Assembly: GCA_964352475.1 (NCBI GenBank)
Contig: CAYGSL010000017.1
Location: 1-64,000, forward strand
Direction of reading: 5' to 3'
Length of the DNA: 64,000 bases
DNA from: JAUIET01 sp964352475
GTDB taxonomy: Bacteria > Pseudomonadota > Gammaproteobacteria > Pseudomonadales > JAUIET01
The notes beneath the pieces are model-generated. The model was not told where the DNA came from. It searched no databases and saw nothing but the letters and a program-made list of their open reading frames with translations. Numbering within the stretch: the first letter of the stretch is position 1; each line of letters begins with the position of its first letter. Made by a program: the position numbers and the translations under genes. Below, in pieces: positions 26,183-34,612 of this stretch.

Positions 26183-27223
26183 TTAGTCCGCCTGCAGTTC
26201 AGCGATAGCCTGCGCTGCGAAACCATCGTCTTGCGGGTCATCAGGCATGGGAAAGGTGATGCGGCTGCTCAAATCTCCGTAGCGGCTGATCAGTTCTCCA
26301 GCAATCGTTTTGTAAGTACCTCTGGGCACAAACTCAGCTAGCATTTCGTCCGTTACAATCTCCGGCATTCTCTGCCATTCATTCTTGCGAGTCATGTCCA
26401 GCAGCTGCTCGCCTTTTTCCTGCCAACCAAACAATTCGAGACTGGGCCAGTACGCAGGCGTTGAGTACAGGAAACCCAACATTTGTCTGAGTTTTTCCCA
26501 CTCGGAAGCAACAATTGCGTCGTTCTTACCCGTCGCATTCAGCGGCGCGAGGATAAGCCTAAAGCGCTTGCCACGATCTGCATCGCCGTCCTCAGCTGCT
26601 TTATCAAACCCTGCCTGCAAGCGTGGCAAGCATACTTCACGTATATAACGAGGTGGCGTATTGGTTGGGTGCGTGACCATGCCATCGGCAATGCGCCCCA
26701 CCATACGTGTCATCGCAGGTCCTACAGCACCAGCGATTAATGGGATATCGGGGTGGTCGATTGGACCCGGGTTAAAAAATGGCTGCAATTTTGTCAGCTG
26801 ATAATGCTCGCCCACGAAGTTCAAAGGCTCGCCAGTTTGAAAACTGTGGAAGATTGCTCGCAGCGCCTGCATGTATTCCCGAAGTTGTGGCACCGGAGAA
26901 TCCCATCGAGCACTGTAGCGCTTGATTATATTGGCCTTAACCTGCGTACCCAGCCCCAACTCAAATCGGCCCCCTGACATCTTCTGCAAGTCCCAGGCCG
27001 CTACCGCCGTGGTCATAGGGCTTCGAGGAAACGCCAGCAACACCCCTGTACAAACACGCAAGCGCTCAGTGGCCGACAGCGCCATTGCCGACAGCAAGAG
27101 ACCATCATGCACGGCATCAGGTACTTGCAGGCCATCAAACCCCATCGCTTCTGCACGCGCTGCGTGCTTACCGATCTCTCCAGGCCCCATGTCTTCTGGC
27201 GTGGCGGCGTAAACCTCGAACAT
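26183..27223 (-). CDS. LLM-class (luciferase-like) oxidoreductase, F420-type subfamily
   Basis: This 346-residue TIM-barrel protein belongs to the bacterial luciferase-like family, closest in style to the TIGR03617 group annotated as F420-dependent. Typical segments are HAARAEAMGFDGLQVPD, LSATERLRVCTGVLLAFPRSP, GGRFELGLGTQVKANI and PLIAGAVGPAMTRMVGRIADG. Family members use reduced F420 or FMN; which is used here cannot be told, and no F420 synthesis gene is in the window. It is divergent from a crotonase gene across 142 bp. Its setting in a catabolic region suggests oxidation of a lipid or cyclic intermediate. Confidence 0.8.
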   Translation of the reverse strand: MFEVYAATPEDMGPGEIGKHAARAEAMGFDGLQVPDAVHDGLLLSAMALSATERLRVCTGVLLAFPRSPMTTAVAAWDLQKMSGGRFELGLGTQVKANIIKRYSARWDSPVPQLREYMQALRAIFHSFQTGEPLNFVGEHYQLTKLQPFFNPGPIDHPDIPLIAGAVGPAMTRMVGRIADGMVTHPTNTPPRYIREVCLPRLQAGFDKAAEDGDADRGKRFRLILAPLNATGKNDAIVASEWEKLRQMLGFLYSTPAYWPSLELFGWQEKGEQLLDMTRKNEWQRMPEIVTDEMLAEFVPRGTYKTIAGELISRYGDLSSRITFPMPDDPQDDGFAAQAIAELQAD

Positions 27224-27365
27224 TGCGCTGATTCTCCCTTTGCTGAATATCGATTATACCGCGCCCGCTTACCGCCCCTGCTCACTTACGGAAACTTTAG
27301 GCTCCGCAATGTATCTCGCGCTCGCGTTACACTGGCAATCAAGTTACGTGCGGAAACCTGTTTCT

Positions 27366-28133
27366 ATGAGTACTGTCCTGCTGGAAAAACACGACGCCGT
27401 TGCCTTGGTGCGGCTGAATCGTCCCGAATCCATGAACGCTATCTCACGTCAGTTGCGTAAGGATTTTATTGCTGCCTTCGAAGACTGCATAAACGACACA
27501 AACATCAGGGTGATCGTCATCACTGGTAATGGCAAAGCCTTTTGTGCCGGTTTTGATCTGAAAGAACTGGGCTCCGGTAGTTCTGATTCAGCAGCCGAAG
27601 AAGTCAGCAATGACATGGCGCGGGTCATGGAGCGCTTCAAAGGGCCTATCGTTGCTGCCGTAAATGGGCACGCCGTTACTGGTGGCTTTGAGTTGGCTCT
27701 TGCCTGCGACGTATTGCTGGCGTCGGAAAACGCCAGATTTGCGGATACACACGCATTGGTTGGCATACTGGCCGGCTGGGGTCTTAGCCAGCGCTTACCT
27801 CGAATGATTGGAATCTCCAGAGCAAAGGAATTGTCATTCACTGGCCGCCCCTTGTTTGCCGAGCAAGCTTGCGAATGGGGCCTGGTAAATCACGTTTATC
27901 CCGCGGAGCAATTGCTTGATTCGGCGATGGAACTGGCCAATGCCATGTGTGCCTGTGTTCCCAATGTGCTGGAGGAGTACAAGGCGCTGATAGATGACGG
28001 CTTTGGTATGAACTTTGTTGATGCCATGGATTATGAAGAGAAAACCGCGATAGAGTCTGCTAAACAAGCCGCCGCACATATGATTGAACAGCGGCGCAAA
28101 AGCGTACTGGAACACGGCCGAAAAGAAAAATGA
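27366..28133 (+). CDS. Enoyl-CoA hydratase/isomerase (crotonase) family
   Basis: This 255-residue crotonase starts at the ATG at 27366 (MSTVLLEKHD); the upstream extension to 27240 is not family-like. It has FCAGFDLKEL (oxyanion segment near 59) and E109 in TGGFELALACD. The second catalytic glutamate of hydratases is missing: the segment reads FADTHALVGILAGWG, a known subgroup pattern. It may therefore be a hydratase with altered mechanism, an isomerase or another CoA-active member. It overlaps the next SDR by an ATGA junction, so translation is coupled. Confidence 0.85.
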   Translation: MSTVLLEKHDAVALVRLNRPESMNAISRQLRKDFIAAFEDCINDTNIRVIVITGNGKAFCAGFDLKELGSGSSDSAAEEVSNDMARVMERFKGPIVAAVNGHAVTGGFELALACDVLLASENARFADTHALVGILAGWGLSQRLPRMIGISRAKELSFTGRPLFAEQACEWGLVNHVYPAEQLLDSAMELANAMCACVPNVLEEYKALIDDGFGMNFVDAMDYEEKTAIESAKQAAAHMIEQRRKSVLEHGRKEK

Positions 28134-28885
28134 GTCTGCACGGCAAAGCAGTCTTGATTACCGGCGGTGGAACCGGAATTGGTAAAGGCATTGCCCGGCA
28201 TTTGGGATTGCTTGGCGCAAACGTGGCGATTTGCAGCCGCAAATCTGACGTGGTACAAGCCACCTGCAGAGAGCTGAAAGACCAGGGAATCAAGGCCATT
28301 GCGCAAGATTGTGACATCCGTGATCCGGCCGCAGTAGAAGCTACAGTTGCATGGGTGCTGGCTGAGTTCGGTCAGCTCGATGTATTGGTTAACAACGCAG
28401 CAGGTAACTTCCCTGCGCTGATTGCTGACTTGTCATATAACGGCTTTAAGACGGTTATCGACATAGATCTAAACGGCACGTTCAACATGACCAAGGCTTG
28501 CTATGTGGCCTGGTTCAAAGCACATGGTGGCAACATCATCAATATTTCAGCGCCGTTCGAAGGCGCCGGTATTCCCTATCAGGCCCATGCAGCGGCCGCC
28601 AAGGCCGGTGTGAATTCACTGACAAGAACCTGTGCGGTTGAATGGCGTAAACAAGGGATTCGCGTCAACGCGATAGAACCGGGTGCGGTGGATAACACAG
28701 CAGGCGTAGACCGGCTGGCCGCTCCTCTCACTGGCCCAGCACTGGCTGATGTAACCCCATGTACACCAACTGACATTGCTAAAGCCGTAGAATTTCTGGT
28801 TAGCGAAAAGGCCGCGTTTATCAACGGCCAGTGCATAGCGGTTGACAGTGGAACCGGTGTAGATCTTCTGAAACTAAATCTGTAA
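28130..28885 (+). CDS. 2,4-dienoyl-CoA reductase-like SDR
   Basis: This 251-residue SDR has TGGGTGIGKG (11-20) and NNAAGNF. The Tyr of the usual YxxxK site is replaced: the segment is HAAAAKAGV, with only the lysine kept. NNAAGNF plus loss of the tyrosine is characteristic of 2,4-dienoyl-CoA reductases, which reduce unsaturated acyl-CoAs with NADPH (family knowledge). The start is translationally coupled to the crotonase before it (ATGA), and an NTF2-like gene follows after 10 bp. The three look like one operon for removal of double bonds from an acyl-CoA. Confidence 0.8.
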   Translation: MSLHGKAVLITGGGTGIGKGIARHLGLLGANVAICSRKSDVVQATCRELKDQGIKAIAQDCDIRDPAAVEATVAWVLAEFGQLDVLVNNAAGNFPALIADLSYNGFKTVIDIDLNGTFNMTKACYVAWFKAHGGNIINISAPFEGAGIPYQAHAAAAKAGVNSLTRTCAVEWRKQGIRVNAIEPGAVDNTAGVDRLAAPLTGPALADVTPCTPTDIAKAVEFLVSEKAAFINGQCIAVDSGTGVDLLKLNL

Positions 28886-28895
28886 GGAGCAAGCT

Positions 28896-29402
28896 GTGAG
28901 CAATAGCCTGGAACGAAGAATCACGATCTTGGAAGATATCGAATCCATAAAACAGCTGAAGTTACGCTACTTGTACGCCTGCGATATGCGCAATGTAGCC
29001 GGCGTTTTAGCCTGCTTTACGAAAACGGACTGTTTGATCGATGCAGGATTTATCGGCCGCTATGAGCGCGCCGAAGACTTCGCGGCTGTGTTTGAGTCAA
29101 TGACACAAAGTCCCACTCACCTTGACCAGCATTATGGGATTGGGCCGGAGATCACCATCACTGACGAATCGCATGCCAGTGGTCGCTGGCGTATTCATTT
29201 TCAACTACTCGACTCGGAAAAAGGAGTAGCCCAGTTTATGGGCGGATTCTACCAAGACAAATACCGTAAGGACGATGGGGAGTGGAAAATCCAGGAATCC
29301 GTTTATACGATTTCCACCAATCTGATGATGAAGAAAGATAGCGCAGGTTTGTTAGAGGCGGTTGAGTTAGGTGGCTTGCACGCGATAGCAACCGAGATTT
29401 AG
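28896..29402 (+). CDS. SnoaL/NTF2-like small protein
   Basis: This 168-residue protein has the NTF2-like fold signature: an N-terminal helix with IESIKQLKLRYLYACD, a strand region around DAGFIGRY, and YRKDDGEWKIQESVYT near the end. Members include ketosteroid isomerases, limonene-epoxide hydrolases and dehydratases. The start is GTG at 28896, with AAGGAG well placed before it. It is the third gene of the operon with the crotonase and the dienoyl-CoA reductase. A binding or isomerase role is plausible; no catalytic residues are asserted. Confidence 0.75.
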   Translation: MSNSLERRITILEDIESIKQLKLRYLYACDMRNVAGVLACFTKTDCLIDAGFIGRYERAEDFAAVFESMTQSPTHLDQHYGIGPEITITDESHASGRWRIHFQLLDSEKGVAQFMGGFYQDKYRKDDGEWKIQESVYTISTNLMMKKDSAGLLEAVELGGLHAIATEI

Positions 29403-29415
29403 GGGTCGGGATTTT

Positions 29416-30174
29416 TTACAGAAACCACGAACCGCCATCAACCATATGCGTTTGACCGGTAACAAACGCGCTTGCGTCAGATGCAAGGTAAATGACAGTT
29501 CCGGTAATATCTGCGGTTTCCAAATTGCGTTGTATCAATTGACCGGAGGCGATCACTGATTTCGCTTTTTCAAACTTCTCACCGAAAAATTCCTCTGTGC
29601 CTTCGGTCATTACGGCTGAGGGGGCTACCGCGTTTACGCGAATACTGTCGCGGCCTAACTCTCTGGCCATGGTCCTGGTCATGCCGATCACCGCTGCTTT
29701 TGACGCTACATAATCCAGGCCATAGGGCAATCCAAACACTGCAGCGAGCGATGATATGTTGATGATGGAACCGCCACCCGCTTCTCGCATAGGCTGCACT
29801 ACGGCCTTGCAGGTTTGCCACACACCTTTGATATTGACCTGCATAACCTGATCCCATTGGTCTTCAGGTAGGTCCTCGAACCTGGCACCCTGAAGCCCGG
29901 CATAGAGCGCCGCATTATTCACCAACACATCAATCTGACCGAAACTTTCCAGCGCAAATTCTGCCATGGAACGGCAACTGTTCATGTCGGTAATATCGGT
30001 GACAGTGCTATCAATTTTTCCTCCCTTACTCCGTACTGACTCTACCGTTTCTGCGCAGCTGTTGGTGTCACAGGCCACAATGGCGGCACCTTCAGCGGAC
30101 ATTGCCTCTGCGTAGGCGCGCCCCAAGCCGCGTGCGGCACCGGTCACTACAACCACCTTATCTTTTAACTGCAT
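29416..30174 (-). CDS. Short-chain dehydrogenase/reductase
   Basis: This classical SDR of 252 residues has TGAARGLG (cofactor binding), NNAAL, a serine in NISS and the YVASK catalytic pair, and ends VTGQTHMVDGGSWFL. The aspartate after beta-2 (VACDTN) favours NAD. AAGGA precedes the ATG. It lies 76 bp after the start of another SDR on the same strand (30251-31090) and converges on the NTF2-like gene with 13 bp between stops. The substrate is probably a hydroxylated or keto lipid, from context only. Confidence 0.8.
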   Translation of the reverse strand: MQLKDKVVVVTGAARGLGRAYAEAMSAEGAAIVACDTNSCAETVESVRSKGGKIDSTVTDITDMNSCRSMAEFALESFGQIDVLVNNAALYAGLQGARFEDLPEDQWDQVMQVNIKGVWQTCKAVVQPMREAGGGSIINISSLAAVFGLPYGLDYVASKAAVIGMTRTMARELGRDSIRVNAVAPSAVMTEGTEEFFGEKFEKAKSVIASGQLIQRNLETADITGTVIYLASDASAFVTGQTHMVDGGSWFL

Positions 30175-30250
30175 CTGGTTTCCTTGCTTGTTTGATCACT
30201 CTGTGCGTCGGCGCGTGTGAGAACGACATTGTGCCATAAACAAAGCTGAT

Positions 30251-31090
30251 CTATGTTGTGCCCGGCATTCGGGCATCGCCTAGTAGCGTTTTACCGTCCA
30301 GGCTCATTACTTTATTTCCAGTGGTAAACACAATATCCCGGCTGTAACAGAATTGTGCTACGTGTGCGCCGCTGCACAAGGTTAGCGCGGCTTCGGCCAT
30401 CATCTCAATGGGCTCGATCATGTCGGGTCGCCGTTTGGCGATTGCTTCTACTTCTGGCCCTACATTGGTTAAGCAAATATAAGAGGGCGACATGGAGTTT
30501 ACGTAAATACCGTGTTCAACCAATTCATGCGCGAGAATTTCAGAGTATCGGTTTAGGGCTGCCTTACTCGCACCATACGCTCCAACAACCCAGGCGGCGA
30601 TGGGCATGTCAGGATAGGGAAGCTCAATCAATTCTGCGGTTCGGCTGCTGATATTGAGCACCCAACCCTGCCCTTTATCTTTCATGGCGGGAATAGCTTG
30701 TTGGGTGAGTTCAACCGGTACGTTAACGTTTAGATCAAACATCATGTTTCGTTCGGCCGTGGTGATTTGGCTGGGCAATTTCATCACGCCGGCTGCGGCG
30801 TTATTGACCAAAATGTCGATTGGGCCGAAGGGTTCGCTGGCTTGTTCGATTAATGTTGCACGAGCGTCGGCGTCGAGTAGATTGCACACTACGGCGGCTG
30901 CATTTCCACCGCTTGCTTTTATTTCGTCAACGGCGCTTTCTAAAGTACCTGGTAGCGAACCATGTTCGCCCATGCGCGAGGCACTCAGTATTACGTTTGC
31001 GCCTTCAGCCGCAAAACGTTGCGCGGTGGCTTTGCCTATGCCTCGGCTTGAGCCAGTGATAAATGCTGTTTTGCCTTCTAATGCACCCAT
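30251..31090 (-). CDS. Short-chain dehydrogenase/reductase
   Basis: This 279-residue SDR has TGSSRGIG, NNAAAG, the serine in NISSR and the catalytic YGASK. It carries longer loops than its neighbour (around ASRMGEHGSLPGTLES and near the C-terminus), a pattern shared with the 292-residue SDR at 37965. AGGAG precedes the ATG. It is followed by the 252-residue SDR on the same strand. Its start lies 61 bp from a palindromic double-hairpin element, so that element may sit in or next to its promoter. Confidence 0.8.
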   Translation of the reverse strand: MGALEGKTAFITGSSRGIGKATAQRFAAEGANVILSASRMGEHGSLPGTLESAVDEIKASGGNAAAVVCNLLDADARATLIEQASEPFGPIDILVNNAAAGVMKLPSQITTAERNMMFDLNVNVPVELTQQAIPAMKDKGQGWVLNISSRTAELIELPYPDMPIAAWVVGAYGASKAALNRYSEILAHELVEHGIYVNSMSPSYICLTNVGPEVEAIAKRRPDMIEPIEMMAEAALTLCSGAHVAQFCYSRDIVFTTGNKVMSLDGKTLLGDARMPGTT

Positions 31091-31151
31091 TGTATCTCCT
31101 GTAATTAATCTTTATTCAATCTTTAAGGGCAATTACGTATTGATCGAGTCC

Positions 31152-31263
31152 GGCTTTGAGTTGAATGTCGGCTAGAGAGACACGCCGTAAACCCATCCAT
31201 GGGGGCTTGTGTTCGAGGTCCCTCTCTCACACAGTCTCTCTAGCCGACATTCAACCCAAAGCC
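31152..31263 (+). repeat. Double-hairpin palindromic element, copy A
   Basis: This is a 112-bp element. Outer arms 31152-31180 and 31235-31263 pair over 29 positions with one mismatch. Core 31181-31207 starts CACGCCGT and ends CCATGGGGGCT. The inner stem is 31208-31217 with 31224-31233 (8 of 10 pairs; the two mismatches are adjacent), closed on loop GTCCCT (31218-31223). One G (31234) joins it to the right arm. Core and loop are identical to copy B and differ from copy C by one base, while both stems are unrelated in sequence to those of B and C. It lies between the sulfotransferase stop and the SDR start, both read on the minus strand, so it is probably transcribed. Confidence 0.9.
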
Positions 31264-31309
31264 TCAGTGCCAATATCAGCTCGCACAATGCGCTAGCATC
31301 GAGTTCCTC

Positions 31310-32455
31310 TTACTCAGTAATGTCCTGACTATGCTTCGGCCAATCATACTCTTCATAAAACTCGGCCAACTCAGATTCAATTTGCTCAAAGGTAACATCG
31401 AAATCGTCGATGCTGTATTTGAACTTTGATTTGTGTTGCTTCTCACGCTCACCTTTTTGCTTAAGCAACTCATCGAATTCATCACTTAATTCCATTCCAA
31501 GCGCTTTATAAACTTCAAACGTTGTTTCTCTGGGCTTGGTAGTCAGTTCTCGATAGTCCACTACGATCTGCGGTGTGTCCGGGTATCTGGCCAGTACGTC
31601 TCTGGGGTTCTGAAAACTTTCGAAGCAAGTTTGTAACAACATCGCTTGCGATTCGGCGTAGTCCGCCTTACTCCAGCCATTGCCTTGCCAGGTAGATTCC
31701 ACCAGGCGCATGCCGCTGGGTATGCATTGCGCGGGGTCGCGCATCATCACCACTATGCGTGCACTGGGAAAATACTTGATCAGCGTTTCTACCCAGCCAC
31801 ACATCACAGGGTTTTTCGCCAGATGTATTTTATTCCCGCCATTCAAGACTAACTGGCGTTTAATAACGCCACGATAAAAGCGCATCCAGCCAGCTTGTTT
31901 TTTGGGCATTTGATCGAGATGGAATTGATCCAACACATGCATGATAGGCAGGTCCAGCGCCCACTGCTGGCTGACAAAAGCGGGCTTCAGGGAGAATGCA
32001 TCTTCCTCCGCTGCCCACAGGCTCATGTAATGCATGTGGCGGTATGGACCGAAGGTTTTGTCATCCCAGACGACCAGCTTTTTCTTTATCCATTCGCCCA
32101 ATAGGCGCTGGTCCAGCCAGCCAATGCCGCGAATTATTTTCTTTTGCAGTAGCGATGGGAAAAACATTTCCCAATACAGGAAGTAGCTGAAGCGGTCGGC
32201 GTCGCTGCTCATTAGTCTGTGCATCAAGGTGGTACCGCTGCGTTGATGGCCAACGATAAATACCGGGTCTTTGATCTCTTGGCGCCATAGGCTGGGAAAG
32301 AACACCCAGTCCAGCAATAAGAAAATTGAGTGGAACAGGCTTTCCAGTGGTACCTGCACTAATAATCGTAGCAACAGCTTGTTTCGCTTCGGATGACCTT
32401 TCAGCCGCCAGACGTAGCGCAGTACGATTAAGTAGTATTCGAAGTCAAAATGCAT
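31310..32455 (-). CDS. Sulfotransferase family protein
   Basis: This 381-residue protein has the PAPS-binding loop GHQRSGTTLMHR (from residue 69) of the sulfotransferase superfamily and a second cofactor segment around SARIVVMMRDPAQCIPSG. The N-terminal 60 residues are hydrophobic and aromatic, suggesting membrane association. Sulfotransferases move sulfate from PAPS to hydroxyl or amino groups; the substrate is unknown. It lies between element A and a divergent epimerase-like gene. A sulfated sterol or lipid would fit the region, but that is only a guess. Confidence 0.8.
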   Translation of the reverse strand: MHFDFEYYLIVLRYVWRLKGHPKRNKLLLRLLVQVPLESLFHSIFLLLDWVFFPSLWRQEIKDPVFIVGHQRSGTTLMHRLMSSDADRFSYFLYWEMFFPSLLQKKIIRGIGWLDQRLLGEWIKKKLVVWDDKTFGPYRHMHYMSLWAAEEDAFSLKPAFVSQQWALDLPIMHVLDQFHLDQMPKKQAGWMRFYRGVIKRQLVLNGGNKIHLAKNPVMCGWVETLIKYFPSARIVVMMRDPAQCIPSGMRLVESTWQGNGWSKADYAESQAMLLQTCFESFQNPRDVLARYPDTPQIVVDYRELTTKPRETTFEVYKALGMELSDEFDELLKQKGEREKQHKSKFKYSIDDFDVTFEQIESELAEFYEEYDWPKHSQDITE

Positions 32456-32594
32456 GGGCTCATGTTACTCGCTATCACTGCAGCGGATAGCAAGATTACA
32501 TTTGCCTAATGCTTCACAACAGCGGCTTGCACACAGCCGCTATTCGCAACTGCTAAACTGGCAAGTTCCCAACAGCACACGTGAGTCATTATCT

Positions 32595-33512
32595 ATGCTG
32601 AGCAACGAAAAAATCCTGGTCACTGGCGCTACTGGTCAGGTAGCGCGAACATTGACCGAGCAATTGAATAAGAACAATGACGTATGGGCCGCCGCTCGCT
32701 TCAGTGACGCCAAGGCGAAAAAAGCCCTGGAAGACCAGGGGGTCAATACGGTGTATTTAAACATGGATGACGCCGACATGAGTGCGCTTCCGGATGTGGA
32801 TTATGTGTTTCATTGTGGCTGCAATACCTTCCCTAAGACTCAAGACGAGGCCATTCGGCAAAACGCGGAAGGCACTGGTTTTTTGATGCGTCGATACAAA
32901 GACGTGAAAGCTTTCTTCCATATGTCCTCAGATTCGGTTTATCGGGAAACCAAAGATCCGGCGGAGTTAATTTCAGAAGACGCGGTGCTGGGAGGCTTTT
33001 CAGTATATGCGCCGCATTACGCAATGAGCAAGCTGGCAGCGGAAGGTGTGGTGCGGTATCTGGCGCGCGAGTTGAATGTGCCAACCATAATCGCAAGGCT
33101 GGATGTGGCCTACGGTATTCATGGTCATGGTGGCGCGCCGATGGCTTTGTACGAGATGATGAAGCACGGTATGGCGTATACGCGTAGACGTGGTGGCGAC
33201 AGTTATTGCTGCCCTATTCATGAAGATGATATTGCCGAGCAGGTGCAAAGTCTTATTGTGAATGCAGGCGTACCTGCAGTAACGGTAAACCTTGGCGGAG
33301 ACGAAGTGGTGACTGTCGAAGAGATGATTACTTATATTGAGGGCTTGACCGGTATGAGTATGAAAATGGAAACCGCCGATATGGCCACATGGGGCATGAA
33401 AGTGGTGGATCCTGCGAAACGACGACAAATAGCTGGGCCATGCAGGGTGAGTTGGAAAGACGGCATACGTTCGGTACTGGAACGCCGTTATCCTGGTTCA
33501 GTGATCGCCTGA
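32595..33512 (+). CDS. NAD-dependent epimerase/dehydratase (extended SDR)
   Basis: From the ATG at 32595 the product is 305 residues. The cofactor motif is VTGATGQVA, and the catalytic pair appears as YAMSK after SVYAPH. The fold continues through IIARLDVAYG and the PIHEDDIAEQV segment, as in epimerase/3-beta-hydroxysteroid-dehydrogenase-like proteins. Its stop is eight bases before the GTG start of the APH-like kinase, so the two are co-transcribed. A role in modification of a sugar or hydroxy-lipid is possible; sequence does not decide. Confidence 0.75.
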   Translation: MLSNEKILVTGATGQVARTLTEQLNKNNDVWAAARFSDAKAKKALEDQGVNTVYLNMDDADMSALPDVDYVFHCGCNTFPKTQDEAIRQNAEGTGFLMRRYKDVKAFFHMSSDSVYRETKDPAELISEDAVLGGFSVYAPHYAMSKLAAEGVVRYLARELNVPTIIARLDVAYGIHGHGGAPMALYEMMKHGMAYTRRRGGDSYCCPIHEDDIAEQVQSLIVNAGVPAVTVNLGGDEVVTVEEMITYIEGLTGMSMKMETADMATWGMKVVDPAKRRQIAGPCRVSWKDGIRSVLERRYPGSVIA

Positions 33513-33520
33513 GATTTGTT

Positions 33521-34564
33521 GTGAGCACAGATCAACTTAGCAAAGAAAATTGGCCGGGCACTGTCACCGCCTGGTTAACGGACGCACTTGACGGCTTTAC
33601 ACCGCCATTCCAGTTCAGTTTGGTGCCAGCGGGTGGCTCAAACCTCACCTACATAGTCGGCGACGCCAATAAGCAGCGCTTTGTTGTGCGCCGCCCACCA
33701 CTACGCGCACGATTGGCTACGGCGCATGACATGCACAGAGAGTACCGGATAATGGCGGCTTTGCAGTCATCACCGGTGCCTGTACCCATCATGCTCGCCT
33801 ACTGCGATGACCGGGATGTTTCAGACGCCGATTTCTACTGTATGGAGATGATTGAAGGCCGGGTTATCCGCGACAGCCGGTCGGCTGCTGATCTTTCCAG
33901 GGCCGATTGTGTTAGGGCCACAGATTCGCTAATTACCGCGCAAGTAGCGTTTCATACGCTGGACCTGGAGGCGATTGGCCTCTCGGATTTGGCCCGCCAT
34001 GACGCTTATCTTGAGCGTCAGCTAAAGCGTTGGTTGAAGCAGGTTGATAGCGCGGCAGTGCGTGATGTGCCTGTATTCGCGCAATTGCATGAGGCACTGG
34101 AAAGCAGCATGCCACAGTGCTCAACCAAGCCAGGATTGGCGCACGGAGATTATCGGTTCGACAACACAGTAATGAACGCTGACCTGACAATGGCGGCTGT
34201 ACTCGATTGGGAATTGTGTACTATTGGCGACCCTGTAGCCGACTTTATTTGGTCACTTAATTACTGGGCTGAACCAGGTGAAGAACTAAGCTGGCTACAA
34301 GACCCACCCACGGCGCAGGTGACATTCCCTACTCGTGAATTCGTAATTGAACGTTATGAGGAGTTGTCTGGTATAAATGTACGCGCAGACATGGCCTGGT
34401 ATCAGGCTTTCTCATGGTGGAAGCAGGCATGCATTGTGGAAGGCGTGTATGCCCGATTGCTTAAAGGGGCCGCCGGTGGAATGAAAATCGCAGCACCTGA
34501 AATGGTGGCAAAACGAGTTGATGACTACTTGCTGCAGGCTCAAACGTTCGCTGAAAGTATCTGA
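33521..34564 (+). CDS. Aminoglycoside-phosphotransferase-fold (APH) family kinase
   Basis: This 347-residue APH-fold protein, of the type seen in acyl-CoA catabolic loci (ACAD10-like domain family), has the N-lobe segment GGSNLTYIV, the catalytic loop HGDYRFDN and the metal-binding DWELCTIGDP. GTG at 33521 starts it; the longer frame from 33389 overlaps the preceding gene and is not family-like. Related proteins phosphorylate 4-hydroxyacyl-CoAs (family knowledge), so it may let hydroxyacyl-CoAs enter beta-oxidation here. It is coupled to the epimerase gene by an 8-base gap. Confidence 0.8.
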   Translation: MSTDQLSKENWPGTVTAWLTDALDGFTPPFQFSLVPAGGSNLTYIVGDANKQRFVVRRPPLRARLATAHDMHREYRIMAALQSSPVPVPIMLAYCDDRDVSDADFYCMEMIEGRVIRDSRSAADLSRADCVRATDSLITAQVAFHTLDLEAIGLSDLARHDAYLERQLKRWLKQVDSAAVRDVPVFAQLHEALESSMPQCSTKPGLAHGDYRFDNTVMNADLTMAAVLDWELCTIGDPVADFIWSLNYWAEPGEELSWLQDPPTAQVTFPTREFVIERYEELSGINVRADMAWYQAFSWWKQACIVEGVYARLLKGAAGGMKIAAPEMVAKRVDDYLLQAQTFAESI

Positions 34565-34612
34565 ACTATTGCCAGTTCATCAATATCAAGTGGCTCGCGG
34601 TAAGTTCGGCCG

